NCBI RefSeq assembly: GCF_900095135.1
Contig: NZ_LT605205.1
Span: 1,302,001 to 1,366,000, forward strand
Reading direction: 5' to 3'
DNA length: 64,000 nucleotides
Origin: Proteiniphilum saccharofermentans
Lineage (GTDB): Bacteria > Bacteroidota > Bacteroidia > Bacteroidales > Dysgonomonadaceae
In this document: piece after piece, positions 23,862 to 33,667 of the stretch
How the letters are laid out: every line of letters starts with the position of its first letter
How positions within the stretch are numbered: the stretch's first letter is position 1
The notes under the pieces: model-generated
What the model saw: the letters and a program-made list of their open reading frames with translations, nothing else
What the model was told of the DNA's origin: nothing
The model's database searches: none
Translations under genes and position numbers: made by a program

Positions 23862-26800
23862 AATCTCTTTGTTTTATACTATTCTTATGTTGTTTTTTGA
23901 TAGCGCTTTCCCGCCACCAGCATTGCAGGATAGGCACCACGAACATGGTCATCGACTGGATCAGCATACCGCCGAATGTAGGAATGGCCATCGGCACCAT
24001 GATATCGGCACCCTTGCCCGTAGAGGTAAGTACCGGCAGGAAAGCTATCAGGGTGGAGGCAGTGGTCATCACTGCCGGGCGGACTCTTTTCAGTCCGGCA
24101 TAGACAACTGCTTCCCTGATCTCTTCTTTGGTCTGCGGATCCCTTTCCAGAAAAGTATCGTGAATATATGTCCCCATCAGTACGCCATCATCAGTGGCAA
24201 TACCGAAAAGCGCGATAAATCCGACCCATACGGCAATACTCAGGTTGATAGGATGCATCTGGAACATATCCCGGATATTTGTGCCGGCCACAGAGAAGTT
24301 CATAAACCAGGGTTCGCCGTACAACCACAGTAAGATGAATCCTCCCGCCAGGGCGACGAACACCCCTGAGAAATGGATCAGCGATGCCGTTACCGTCTTG
24401 AACTGGAAATAGAGGATCAGGAGGATGGTAATGAGGCTGATAGGTATAATGATCAGCAATCGTCTGGAAGCACGTGCCTGCTGTTCATAATTTCCTGCGA
24501 AAGTATAGGATACGCCGTTGGGCAGGCTGATTTCTCCGTTGCGGATCTTCTCTTTCAATAGCTTATCGGCTTCCATTACCACATCTACCTCGGCTTTGGC
24601 ACCCACTTTATCAAAGATGACATATCCCACTAAGAAGGTATTCTCACTCTGTATCATCTGTGCTCCTCTGGCATACCCGATATCGGCCACATCGCCAAGC
24701 GGTATCTGTGCACCGGTGGCAGTAGGGATAATCAGTTTCGATAACTCTTCGGGATGTTCTCTCAGTTCGCGGGGATAACGGAGCCGTACCGGATAACGTT
24801 CACGCCCTTCCACAGTAGTGGTCAAAGCCATTCCGCCCACGGCAGCGCTGATGGTTTCCTGTAAATCGGCTACCGTAATACCGAATCGCGCCATATTGTG
24901 GCGATTCAGTTTGATTTCTATATAAGGTGCGCCCACAGCACGGTCGTAGAAAACGGTCGAGGGCAGGATAGAGGGTATCTCTTTCAGGGCTGCTTCAAGG
25001 ATCCTGCCTCCCTGTTCGATAGACTCCAGATCCGGTCCCGATACTTTTAATCCCATGGGCGCCCGCATCCCGGTGGAAAGCATCACCAGACGTGCTTCAA
25101 TAGGTTGTAGCTTTGGCGCCGAAGTGAGTCCTGGCAGATGGGATACATTTACGATCTCCTGCCAGATATCATCCGGGCTTTTAATATGGGAGCGCCACTG
25201 CCTGAAATGTTTTCCGTATCTCGAATGCACCAGGCTGTCGGCCGGTATCAGCCTGAACTCATCTTCTTCCGGATTATAGGTGGAACCGTCTGTCAGCAGG
25301 AATTCTCCTTTGCGGTTCACCTTAAATCGTTGCCGGCGCCCGTTCTCATCCAGGATATATTCGGAGCGATAGTTGATCGTATTTTCAAACATCTGTGCCG
25401 GTGCCGGATCGAGGGCCGAATTCACCCGTCCCCATTTCCCTACGGTCATTTCCACTTCGGGGATATTGGAGATCCGTTTGTCGAGCATCTCGATATATTG
25501 CAGGTTCTGTTCAATACCCGTATGGGGCATGCTGGTAGGCATCAGCAGGAAAGAGCCTTCATTGAGGCTGGGCATAAATTCTTTACCGATCCCCGGGAAT
25601 TTATCGCTTGCCGCCTGCCAGAATCCCGTCTGGCGGAATGATTTCCAGCCTACAGTTTCAAAACCTTTAGCAACAATACCGAAAGTTTTGTCGAATCCCA
25701 TCCAGATGATAATGCCGAACAGTACGGTGGCAATCGGTATAACCATGAATTTCCATCGGTTGGCGAGACTCCATCGCAGGATCTTTTCGTAGTAAATTAC
25801 CAGCAACCATAACAGTCCCAGAATAACACCTATGATCAGGATTACGAAGACCAAATTACGGGGTATACCTGCGTAGGTACCTAAAGGGAGCCATTCTACC
25901 GCAAGCAGGTAGACTACGGTAAGGATAGCAATGCCAATACCGATAAAAGTAGGTATTCTTTTATTTTCCCACCGACCGGCAAAAAGGTTATTCAGACCGA
26001 ATAGCGGCAGGGCGGCATAGGCACCCACTCCGGTGAAGATAAGCAATGCGATACCTCCGGCGATCAGCAGTATATTTCCTACCTTGCGAACCAGTTCAGA
26101 GGTGATCCTGAATGAAAAGAAATAGTAGGTCAATGTAGGTAAAATAGCTATTCCCAGCAAAACAGCCGATAGCATAGCAATAGTTTTTGTGTAGGCGAGG
26201 GGACTGAACAGTTTACCCTCCTGCGCTTCGAGGAAGAAAACGGGAAGAAAGCTCACTACCGTCGTGAGCGAGGCGGTGAGTATGGCTCCCGAGACTTCAC
26301 TTACGCTTTTATGGATTAATTCGATAAACGCTTTCCCTTTTCGTTTATCCTTGTTTTCCTCCATTTCCATATGCCGGATGATATTCTCAACAAAAACCAC
26401 GCCGATATCGATCATCACCCCTATGGCGATGGCAATCCCCGAGAGTGCTACAATATTGGCGTCTATCCCCATGTTTCGCATAAGGATAAAGGTGAGTAAC
26501 ACTCCCACGGGCAATATGCTGGATATGACTACTGATGCACGGAGATTAAGGATAATAACGATCACGACAATTATGGTGATTAGTATCTCGTGAGTGAGAG
26601 ATGTCTCGAGCGTGCCGATAGTCTCATGGATCAATCCTGTCCTGTCGTAGAACGGTACAACCGAGACTTTGGAAACCGTTCCGTCGGCCAGTGTTTTTTG
26701 CGGCAGTCCGGCTTCTATCTCGGCAATCTTTTCCTTTACGTTATCAATTACTTTTAACGGATTAGAACCGTAACGCGCTACCACAACACCGCCCACGGCC

Positions 26801-27696
26801 TCTATTCCTTCCTTGTCGAGTCCGCCCCGGCGGGTAGCAGGTCCAATATTGACGAAAGCCACATCTTTAATCATTACCGGTACTCCATTACGTACGGTAA
26901 TTACCGCCTCTTCGAGATCGGATACGCTTTTGATGTAACCCAGCCCGCGTACCAGATATTCCGCCTTATTGATCTCGACCGTTTCCGCACCGATATCAAG
27001 ATTGCTTTTTTGTACTGCGTTCATCACATCCATGATGGATATGTTATAGGCACGCATGGCGTTGGGATCGATTTCGACCTGATACTCTTTTACGTATCCT
27101 CCCACGGAAGCGACCTCAGCCACCCCCTCGGCAGAAGAGAGACTGTATTTCACCTGGAAATCCTGGATCGATCGCAGTTCATCGGGATCCCATCCTCCCG
27201 CAGGTTTTCCGGTTGCAGGGTCACGCCCTTCGAGGGTATACCAGAAGATCTGTCCCAGGGCGGTGGCATCGGGTCCAAGGCTCGGTTGTACTCCTTCGGG
27301 CAAGGTGCCGGAAGGGAGCGAATTCAGTTTCTCGAGGATACGCGACCGGCTCCAGTAAAACTCTACATCATCCTCAAAAATGATATAGATAAATGACATA
27401 CCGAACATGGAAGAACTACGGATCGTTTTCACTCCCGGAATACCCAGTAAAGAGGTGGTAAGGGGGTAGGTGACCTGTTCCTGTATGTCTATGGGCGAGC
27501 GTCCCATCCATTCTGTAGCGACAATCTGCTGATTTTCTCCGATATCCGGGATCGCATCCACCGGCACCGGATCGCGGGGAAGCAGGCTGTACCAGTTGAA
27601 TGGCGCCGTAGCAATCCCCCACACGATAATAAGGATCAGCAGTAATATGGTTATTAACCTGTTATGCAGGAAATATTTGATGATCTTGTTCATCAT
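23848..27696 (-). CDS. cusA: CusA-type heavy-metal RND efflux pump
   Basis: A 1282-residue inner-membrane RND transporter, about 230 residues longer than E. coli CusA. TM1 at residues 13-30; the proton-relay Asp is D430 in GVMIDIGVVFVEN of TM4; RLVMLSTGMRAPMG lies in the metal-binding region; the second repeat has MLIQSMTMFVVPIL near the end. Extra length comes mainly from a hydrophobic stretch at about residues 535-645 (NILLIAGGIALLIFTG, IPTFIGIGIAILTVVYLL, NLVFVILIIGVILGLLWLL) between the two halves, probably three or four additional membrane helices. Gene order pump-channel-adaptor-HMA supports copper/silver export; the operon probably begins upstream with the HYC_CC_PP gene. Confidence 0.9.
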   Translation of the reverse strand: MMNKIIKYFLHNRLITILLLILIIVWGIATAPFNWYSLLPRDPVPVDAIPDIGENQQIVATEWMGRSPIDIQEQVTYPLTTSLLGIPGVKTIRSSSMFGMSFIYIIFEDDVEFYWSRSRILEKLNSLPSGTLPEGVQPSLGPDATALGQIFWYTLEGRDPATGKPAGGWDPDELRSIQDFQVKYSLSSAEGVAEVASVGGYVKEYQVEIDPNAMRAYNISIMDVMNAVQKSNLDIGAETVEINKAEYLVRGLGYIKSVSDLEEAVITVRNGVPVMIKDVAFVNIGPATRRGGLDKEGIEAVGGVVVARYGSNPLKVIDNVKEKIAEIEAGLPQKTLADGTVSKVSVVPFYDRTGLIHETIGTLETSLTHEILITIIVVIVIILNLRASVVISSILPVGVLLTFILMRNMGIDANIVALSGIAIAIGVMIDIGVVFVENIIRHMEMEENKDKRKGKAFIELIHKSVSEVSGAILTASLTTVVSFLPVFFLEAQEGKLFSPLAYTKTIAMLSAVLLGIAILPTLTYYFFSFRITSELVRKVGNILLIAGGIALLIFTGVGAYAALPLFGLNNLFAGRWENKRIPTFIGIGIAILTVVYLLAVEWLPLGTYAGIPRNLVFVILIIGVILGLLWLLVIYYEKILRWSLANRWKFMVIPIATVLFGIIIWMGFDKTFGIVAKGFETVGWKSFRQTGFWQAASDKFPGIGKEFMPSLNEGSFLLMPTSMPHTGIEQNLQYIEMLDKRISNIPEVEMTVGKWGRVNSALDPAPAQMFENTINYRSEYILDENGRRQRFKVNRKGEFLLTDGSTYNPEEDEFRLIPADSLVHSRYGKHFRQWRSHIKSPDDIWQEIVNVSHLPGLTSAPKLQPIEARLVMLSTGMRAPMGLKVSGPDLESIEQGGRILEAALKEIPSILPSTVFYDRAVGAPYIEIKLNRHNMARFGITVADLQETISAAVGGMALTTTVEGRERYPVRLRYPRELREHPEELSKLIIPTATGAQIPLGDVADIGYARGAQMIQSENTFLVGYVIFDKVGAKAEVDVVMEADKLLKEKIRNGEISLPNGVSYTFAGNYEQQARASRRLLIIIPISLITILLILYFQFKTVTASLIHFSGVFVALAGGFILLWLYGEPWFMNFSVAGTNIRDMFQMHPINLSIAVWVGFIALFGIATDDGVLMGTYIHDTFLERDPQTKEEIREAVVYAGLKRVRPAVMTTASTLIAFLPVLTSTGKGADIMVPMAIPTFGGMLIQSMTMFVVPILQCWWRESAIKKQHKNSIKQRDYETI

Positions 27697-27796
27697 AAAA
27701 AAGTTAAGAGATTAGATATGTATTAAAAAGAGAAAACAATAGATTACCTGCGCAACCATATGAGTAATGACCCTTTAATTAAAGAAAGGCCATAGA

Positions 27797-27810
27797 AACC
27801 TTATAAGGTT
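27797..27810. promoter_or_regulatory. 14-bp perfect palindrome upstream of the pump gene
   Basis: AACCTTATAAGGTT reads identically on both strands, 100 nt before the pump start and 24 nt after the HYC_CC_PP stop. It could be an operator for a metal-responsive repressor; no regulator gene is nearby. Confidence 0.35.
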
Positions 27811-27834
27811 GTGCCTGTAAACGCGACCGATAAA

Positions 27835-28353
27835 TCAAATACGGTAAATACAGATGTAAGTGAGCAAGCTTACATCTTTCAGGAAAAGACCTTCCGGAGG
27901 AAAGTCAGGATGAGGGGTACGGATGTCGGTTATGGGATCCGATAATTTATACAACCGGGTCAAAATGGCTCCTACAGTGTCAAAAGAGAGAGGTAAGAGG
28001 CGGGAGGCCGGCTGTTCTACCTTATTCTGGTAGTCATCGGTAGTTAGCTCAAGTATCTCTGTGTTGCAGCATTTGTCTCCGGCAAAGTGTAACTCATGAC
28101 CGTGACGGGCAGTTCCAATCCTCCTCGGATCTTCATTCGTGCCCGAATTCCCGGTCCTGTGCGAATTGCAGCAGGAATGGTTATTCCCGTGGTCTGCCGC
28201 ATGTACAGGGTTAATATCTGTGGCGGCGTGCCGGGCAAACAGGTTGAGTGATTGCAACTCTCCCGCACAATAATGCAATGCGATAACAGGTTGTATCGCA
28301 AAGATCATCATGATGGGTAGCAATAATATGGCAGTTGTTCTACTCATGTACAC
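27835..28353 (-). CDS. HYC_CC_PP family secreted Cys/His-rich protein
   Basis: 172 residues with an N-terminal hydrophobic signal (AILLLPIMMIFAIQPVIA). It has the three marks that name this Bacteroidota family: HYC at 27-29, CC pairs at 61-62 (NHSCCNSH) and 95-96 (DKCCN), and FPPEGLF at 151-157. The middle is His-rich (HAADHGNNHS, HGHELH). The family has no established function but recurs beside copper-efflux genes; the Cys/His content suggests metal binding in the periplasm. It precedes the pump gene by 138 nt and is probably the first gene of the operon. Confidence 0.8.
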   Translation of the reverse strand: MYMSRTTAILLLPIMMIFAIQPVIALHYCAGELQSLNLFARHAATDINPVHAADHGNNHSCCNSHRTGNSGTNEDPRRIGTARHGHELHFAGDKCCNTEILELTTDDYQNKVEQPASRLLPLSFDTVGAILTRLYKLSDPITDIRTPHPDFPPEGLFLKDVSLLTYICIYRI

Positions 28354-28379
28354 TCACCTTATCGTTGGTAAAGTTGCTC

Positions 28380-28447
28380 AATTAAAATTAGTTATTGCAC
28401 TATGGCAGAGGAAAACTCGTTTGGACTATACTCATTTAGCTTAACGA
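28380..28447. repeat. Dispersed intergenic repeat, family 2, short copy
   Basis: ATTAAAATTAGT at the left edge, GAAAACTCGTTTGG in the middle and CTATACTCATTTAGCTTAAC at the right edge, matching the three blocks of the copy at 12777-12916 in the same order. It lies upstream of the HYC_CC_PP gene. Confidence 0.6.
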
Positions 28448-28576
28448 AATCCCTATCACCGGTACAACAACGAAATACCTGACAAGTTTACAAAAGTATC
28501 AATTATTTTTGACTATATCTTATATTTTTTGCCGATTTTTTGGAGGTTTAATTGGCAAAAATATAATTCCAATCCT

Positions 28577-29449
28577 TTATATTTTTCCCAACCGCTTATA
28601 ATAGAGATTCATACTCTCTGTTTTTCCGTCGATATTGGTGTTGTTGAGCAGGGTGCCTGAATAAGTGAACCCCGTACGAATGAATGTTTTGTTCATGGGG
28701 ACGGACTGAAGGCGGGCAATGGTGTATAGTGTGCATATACCCTGTTGCCGCATCTCATGCTCCATGTGTCGGAGAAGTAACATTGACAGTTTGTTTCCCA
28801 TGTGGGATGTGTGTGTTGCGAAATCGGTCATTTCAGCATTTTGAGCCTCCCTATCGATCTCCGAAGAAGACAGGGCAGCCAGTTTTCCATCCTTAAAGGC
28901 GCCGAAATACTGTACATGCTCATCCATCATCTCCGAGATATACTCCGGATCATAAATGGGAAAGGGATAGCTCTTGAATATATCGGAGTAGATACGTGTC
29001 ATGGCCGGGATGTCCCGTTGGCCCAGCTTGCGTATCGTATAGGAAGCTTTATCGATTGCTTGCTGATTCCCCGTTGCCATGTCGGATAAAAGCCGGTGAA
29101 GTTGCTGTAACCGGGGCACCGGGACAGACGCCCGACCCTGGTCATTGGGGAATTTGGAAACGAAGAAAGCATCTTCTTTCCCGTTATAAAAAGCCGGAAT
29201 GTAGCCTTCCATTCTATACCCTTCGGCTAAAAACAGGGGATATGCGCTTGACGGGATTTTGCAAAAGATCTTCGAATAGTTTTGCATGTCAGCTAATTGA
29301 TTCATCCGGGGAATGATGCTCTCCGTATCCTGCACCGCCAATTTCATCAGATAGATCCGGTTGTTGAGTTTTCCGTGTTGGAGGATAGAGCCGTTCGCTG
29401 TTTTCTCTATCCGGTCAGGCATTGTCATTGCGTCGTTGAATTCTTTCAT
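28577..29449 (-). CDS. ablB: Beta-lysine N-acetyltransferase
   Basis: A 290-residue GNAT-family enzyme that acetylates beta-lysine to N-epsilon-acetyl-beta-lysine, a compatible solute. The GNAT core is the C-terminal half ([35 protein letters not shown], and [17 protein letters not shown] for acetyl-CoA binding). FKSYPFPI and the N-terminal domain match AblB. It overlaps the ablA gene by 35 nt, and this pairing is the classical ablAB operon known from methanogens and some bacteria. Confidence 0.9.
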   Translation of the reverse strand: MKEFNDAMTMPDRIEKTANGSILQHGKLNNRIYLMKLAVQDTESIIPRMNQLADMQNYSKIFCKIPSSAYPLFLAEGYRMEGYIPAFYNGKEDAFFVSKFPNDQGRASVPVPRLQQLHRLLSDMATGNQQAIDKASYTIRKLGQRDIPAMTRIYSDIFKSYPFPIYDPEYISEMMDEHVQYFGAFKDGKLAALSSSEIDREAQNAEMTDFATHTSHMGNKLSMLLLRHMEHEMRQQGICTLYTIARLQSVPMNKTFIRTGFTYSGTLLNNTNIDGKTESMNLYYKRLGKI

Positions 29450-30731
29450 TATCTTCGGGTATCAGGGATATGGTATCATTGGTATTTGAAAGTAATTTTT
29501 CTATGCCGATGGCTACGTCCTGATCTTCATTTTCCTGTAGGTTCAAATCCAGATTACAGCTCTCGCAGTTGCGGTCACAGTCTTTAAGTGCATAACTGTC
29601 CGGCTCTTTGTAGGTGGTTATCACACCTTCATAGTTTCTCAATACCACTTTATTGGTAGACCATGAGATGATATAGTTAGGCATCACCGGAATTTTTCCG
29701 CCACCACCGGGTGCATCGATCACATACACCGGGCGTGCGAACCCGCTTGTATGGCCCACGAGGCTCTCCATGATCTCAATGCCTTTACCGACAGGCGTCC
29801 TGAAATGAGATAATCCTTCCGAGAGGTCGCACTGGTAAAGATAGTAGGGTCGTACCCTGTTCTGCACTAATTTGTGAACAAGCGATTTTATGATCCTGGG
29901 GCAATCGTTTACATCAGCCAGCAGTACCGATTGGTTCCCTAACGGAAACCCTCCGTCGGCCAGCTTGGCCAGTGCCTCTTTCGATGAACTGGTTATCTCG
30001 TTAGGATGATTAAAGTGCGTATTTATCCATAAAGGATGATATTTTTTCAGTACCGAAATTAAATTATCGGTTATCCGGTAGGGTAATACCACCGGCATCC
30101 GGGTGCCGATGCGGATCACCTCTACATGCGGAATCCGGCTTATTTCAGATAACAGCCAGTCGATCATCGAATCGGAAAGCATAAAAGGATCTCCGCCCGA
30201 AAGCAGTACATCCCTCACCTGGGGAGTGTTGCGAATATATTCGATACCGGTAGTCAATTGTTTTCGTGACGGGATAAAGTCTATATCTCCCACTTTACGT
30301 TTACGGGTGCAATGACGGCAATACATAGAGCAAACGTTGCTTACCTGAAACAAAACCCGGTCGGGATATCGGTGTGTAATTCCTTCCACGGGACTGTCCT
30401 TATCTTCCGAAAGGGGGTCTGCATATTCCGATGACAGTGTATTCAATTCTTCCGATCCGCCAAAAGCTTGTTTGAAGACAGGGTCATTCCGGTAATTGTC
30501 TTTATGGATAAGAGAAAGGTAATAGGGAGTGATGGATAGCGGAAACTTATCAAAGGTCTTTTGGAGTTGTTCCCTCTCTTTTTTTTCGAAGCAGATGCCG
30601 GTAATATATTCGAACTGATCCAAGGTTTTAATCGAGTGTTTTAGTTGCCATTTCCAATCTTTCCAGTTAGATAGCTGCGGTTTATCTTCAATTTTGTTTG
30701 CAATTTCCTCTTGTACTTTGTTATAAATCAT
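29415..30731 (-). CDS. ablA: L-lysine 2,3-aminomutase
   Basis: A 438-residue radical-SAM, PLP-dependent aminomutase converting L-lysine to L-beta-lysine. The radical SAM cluster is C134-x3-C138-x2-C141 in [27 protein letters not shown] and [15 protein letters not shown] follow; the PLP Lys region is [18 protein letters not shown]-terminal Cys cluster ([13 protein letters not shown]) resembles the zinc site of known aminomutases. With ablB downstream the route is to the osmolyte N-acetyl-beta-lysine rather than lysine fermentation, since no kamDE genes are present. A -7-like box lies at 30756-30763. Confidence 0.94.
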   Translation of the reverse strand: MIYNKVQEEIANKIEDKPQLSNWKDWKWQLKHSIKTLDQFEYITGICFEKKEREQLQKTFDKFPLSITPYYLSLIHKDNYRNDPVFKQAFGGSEELNTLSSEYADPLSEDKDSPVEGITHRYPDRVLFQVSNVCSMYCRHCTRKRKVGDIDFIPSRKQLTTGIEYIRNTPQVRDVLLSGGDPFMLSDSMIDWLLSEISRIPHVEVIRIGTRMPVVLPYRITDNLISVLKKYHPLWINTHFNHPNEITSSSKEALAKLADGGFPLGNQSVLLADVNDCPRIIKSLVHKLVQNRVRPYYLYQCDLSEGLSHFRTPVGKGIEIMESLVGHTSGFARPVYVIDAPGGGGKIPVMPNYIISWSTNKVVLRNYEGVITTYKEPDSYALKDCDRNCESCNLDLNLQENEDQDVAIGIEKLLSNTNDTISLIPEDNERIQRRNDNA

Positions 30732-30755
30732 AAATGCTGAAATTTTCTATCTGGA

Positions 30756-30763
30756 CAAAAGTA
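30756..30763 (-). promoter_or_regulatory. -7 box candidate for ablAB
   Basis: TACTTTTG on the minus strand, an exact TAnnTTTG match 25 nt from the ablA start. No clear -33 box. Confidence 0.4.
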
Positions 30764-30898
30764 TAACATGAGGATGGGGTAGGCAGATTATTTGAGTTAA
30801 ATTAAGGTAAATTACCTAAAAATACGCTTTTAGTCTTTATGCTGAAAAAATCTGATGTAATTGAACGACTCTTGGCTGCACGATCCTCTATTTTCCGG

Positions 30899-32452
30899 TC
30901 AGAACCCGAAATCGTCTATCACGATCTCATCCACTTCTTCGTGTTCGATCTCGATGATATTCTGCGATCGCAATCCTTCCACATAAATGGCTTTATAAGG
31001 GATAGCGGGACAGACATATTCGCAACCGCCGCAACCCACGCATATCTCCGGCCTGATCTCGGGGATGGTCAGCATCCCTTTATAGGGAACCATATGTACG
31101 GCCTGTGTGGGGCAGTGTTCCGAGCAGGCACCACAACTTGTCTCGTCGTAATAGACGATGCAGTTTTCAATGATCAGTTGTACCTGTCCCATCTGGGTAT
31201 GGTTCTTTTCCTCTTTTGTCAATGGAAGGATGGCCCCGGTGGGACAAACTTCTCCGCAGATAGTACAGTCGTAATTGCAGAAGCCGTGATCGAAGTAGAG
31301 TTTCGGTTGCATTATTCCTCCAAGTCCGTATTCCAGAAAAGCCGGTTTGATCACATGTGACGGACATTTGCTTACACAAAGGTGGCAGGAGATACATTTC
31401 TCCCGCAGGTGGTCGAAAGTGGGTGTTCCCGGAGGAGCAATAGGGATTTGTCGTTTGAATTCCCTTCTCGGAAGCAGTTCTTCGGAAATTATCTCCTGTG
31501 CGATAAGTTTTCCTGCCGCTAATCCCGTCACCAGGGAAGCCGAGAGGAAGCGGCGTTTCGACTTATCGACCTGCTTCTCTTCTTTCACATAAGTATATGC
31601 CGGCACCGCGTCGGTTTCTTTTTTCTTCCCCGGCCGGACAAGGGTGTATTTCATTGCGTCGCGGTTACAACTTTCGATGCAGTTGAAACAGGTAACGCAA
31701 CGACTGTAATCGATCTGCTTGTTTTTTGAGTCGATACAGGAAGCCTTGCACTTCATGGCGCATAATCCGCACATGTTACATTTTTCGTCTACGAACCGGA
31801 TCCTGAACAGGGAGAATTTACTCAGGAAACCAAGTGTGGTTCCCACGGGACAGATAGTATTGCACCAGGTTCTACCATTACGCCATGCCATGTAACCTAT
31901 GATTAACAGGGTAATAAGGGCGGTTACAAGAGAAAAGATGCTAAGGATATAGATGCTGACCTTATAAAAAGTATAATTATTGAACGAGGTGAAGATAATT
32001 TCCAGCAGATTATTCCCCGCTAAATAGGCCGGACGTAGCAGATGGGTCACTATTCTTCCGTAGGCACCGTAAGGATCGAGTAGTCCCAAAAGAAAGGTGA
32101 ATCCGAAGATAAATGCCGCAGTCGTACCTGCCAGCACACTCCAGCGAAGCAGGGTTTTAGCTTTACTATACCGGTATTTCTTTTTCCTGTTCAGCTTTTT
32201 GGAAAACCATGCTACTATATCCTGATAGACACCCATGGGACAGATAGATGAACAGTAAACCCTGCCGAAAAGAAGAGTGAGTACCACCAACGATATCAGA
32301 ATAACGATATTGAGGGTCAGCAGCGCCGGGATCAGTTGTATTTCGGCAAGAAAGCTGATGCGATCGGGCAGAAACTCCCTAAAATCCAAAAAATAGAGCG
32401 TAATTAACGAAAACAAGATCACAGAGAGTGTAATACGTATTCTTTTCAACAT
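30899..32452 (-). CDS. Membrane polyferredoxin of the NapH/MauN type
   Basis: A 517-residue protein with about five membrane helices in the first 210 residues, carrying the cytoplasmic CxxxCP pairs typical of NapH (YCSSICPMG, WCNTICPVG). A soluble part with several ferredoxin motifs follows: CNMCGLCAMKC, CVTCFNCIESC, CISCHLCVSKC, CTICGEVC, CGACSEHC and CVGCGGCEYVC. A twin-Arg-like stretch (KRRFLSASLVTGLAAGKLIA) sits between the two cluster sets, so the second set may be exported. It would move electrons between the membrane pool and a partner; the adjacent DUF362 protein is the obvious candidate. The partner reaction is unknown. Confidence 0.85.
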   Translation of the reverse strand: MLKRIRITLSVILFSLITLYFLDFREFLPDRISFLAEIQLIPALLTLNIVILISLVVLTLLFGRVYCSSICPMGVYQDIVAWFSKKLNRKKKYRYSKAKTLLRWSVLAGTTAAFIFGFTFLLGLLDPYGAYGRIVTHLLRPAYLAGNNLLEIIFTSFNNYTFYKVSIYILSIFSLVTALITLLIIGYMAWRNGRTWCNTICPVGTTLGFLSKFSLFRIRFVDEKCNMCGLCAMKCKASCIDSKNKQIDYSRCVTCFNCIESCNRDAMKYTLVRPGKKKETDAVPAYTYVKEEKQVDKSKRRFLSASLVTGLAAGKLIAQEIISEELLPRREFKRQIPIAPPGTPTFDHLREKCISCHLCVSKCPSHVIKPAFLEYGLGGIMQPKLYFDHGFCNYDCTICGEVCPTGAILPLTKEEKNHTQMGQVQLIIENCIVYYDETSCGACSEHCPTQAVHMVPYKGMLTIPEIRPEICVGCGGCEYVCPAIPYKAIYVEGLRSQNIIEIEHEEVDEIVIDDFGF

Positions 32453-32570
32453 GATGCTTTCCTCCTAAAGAGTGACGTAATAGGCGATTTGGCACGGATA
32501 GTACTACCCGGTAGCGGGTACCGGATGATAGATGATATTACGGATTATACGACCAAGAGAACGGAAAGGA

Positions 32571-33512
32571 TTATATCCTCAGTCTCCTGATATTCAGGTT
32601 GTCCAGTTTCATTGTGCCGATACCCAGTTCTTCTCCTTTGGAGATATGTGTTACCTTGTCGAGCGGCATTTCACGTGCCTGGTTGAAGAAATTGGCAGCA
32701 GCAGTGTCTGCGGCGACAATATCCTGAGAGATAAAAAGGCCTTTGGAAAGCACCACGTCGGAGAGAGACCTTCCCCTTGGGCCGCTGGTCTTCATCAACC
32801 TGTACGCATCTACTATATTTAAAACCGGTTTCTTAGGATAAGTACACACATCAGCAATACACTGTTGCAGGTCGTTGGCATGGAAAAACCCCCTGTCCCA
32901 TACAATCCCCATATAGTTCTTCATAGAGATGGTAAGTTGGGCGCCACCATGGTTTTTCAGGACAGGCACATTGATCCATTTATCGCAGTCCACGATCGCC
33001 TGGTGTATCTTCGTTGTTTTCAGGCTTCTTCCTTTGGGCAGGGAAACTGTTTTATAATATGACTCCTGATGGGCGGGCACCATTTTGGCACCTGCTTTTT
33101 TTGCTGCCTCTTCAATACCGCTGTTGGCATAAGACTTGCGCCAGTCGTCGCAGGTATGGTCGAATACGGTCACCTCCGCCGCTCCGGCATCGAAACATTG
33201 TTTGATAATTTCCTCTACCAGTTTCGGATTGGTGTTGGCCGCCATCTCTACAGGCTGGTCCCATCCGATATTAGGTTTTACACATACCTTGTCGCCTTTG
33301 CTGATGAAGTTGCTTATTCCTCCCATCTCGGCGATCGCTTTGCGGAACATAGCTTCCGGTTCGCCTCCCATTACTGCTACCAAATCATATTTTTTGGCGG
33401 CATTGGCGGTTTCGAACGACTGGGTGAGTACGCTCATCGCATCTGTCTCTTTTACTGTGGTAAGCGCTGCTCCTGTGAGAGCTACCGCTCGTAAGAAATT
33501 CCGTCTATCCAT
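32571..33512 (-). CDS. DUF362 family protein with a Tat-like signal
   Basis: A 313-residue protein. MDRRNFLRAVALTGAAL is a twin-arginine-type signal, so it is probably folded before export. The body matches DUF362 (KVCVKPNIGWDQP, VEEIIKQCFDAGAAEVTVFDHT, KWINVPVLKNHGGAQLTISMKNYMG). Members often occur with ferredoxin-like proteins; the biochemical role is unsettled. Here it directly follows a TonB receptor gene (after a repetitive 155-nt spacer) and precedes the membrane polyferredoxin, and all three are co-directional. Confidence 0.83.
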   Translation of the reverse strand: MDRRNFLRAVALTGAALTTVKETDAMSVLTQSFETANAAKKYDLVAVMGGEPEAMFRKAIAEMGGISNFISKGDKVCVKPNIGWDQPVEMAANTNPKLVEEIIKQCFDAGAAEVTVFDHTCDDWRKSYANSGIEEAAKKAGAKMVPAHQESYYKTVSLPKGRSLKTTKIHQAIVDCDKWINVPVLKNHGGAQLTISMKNYMGIVWDRGFFHANDLQQCIADVCTYPKKPVLNIVDAYRLMKTSGPRGRSLSDVVLSKGLFISQDIVAADTAAANFFNQAREMPLDKVTHISKGEELGIGTMKLDNLNIRRLRI

Positions 33513-33529
33513 AATCTCTTTTTTATTTT

Positions 33530-33667
33530 GGTTGACTAAATGTGGGAATTACCAATTACTAATTATGAATTATCAATTACTAATTACCAATTACTAATTA
33601 CCAATGCAAAATCCCTGAATCCCTAAATCTTCAAATCAGTAAATTATCAAATCGTTAAATCAGTAAA
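33530..33667. repeat. AT-rich short tandem repeats, TonB receptor/DUF362 spacer
   Basis: Two kinds of short unit: ATTACCAATTACTA-type repeats (about 33546-33605) and AAATCAGTAAAT/AAATCGTTAAAT units (about 33632-33667). The stretch ATCGTTAAATCA(A/G)TAAATCA also occurs at 51042-51064 in another intra-operon spacer. Confidence 0.6.

Noticed and set aside
29415-30731. Lysine fermentation role for the lysine 2,3-aminomutase.
   Set aside because: No kamDE or kdd/kce genes nearby, and the overlapping acetyltransferase gene is the osmolyte-pathway partner.
33530-33667. Short repeats that could be mistaken for a CRISPR array.
   Set aside because: Units are short, imperfect and contiguous, with no spacers and no cas genes.
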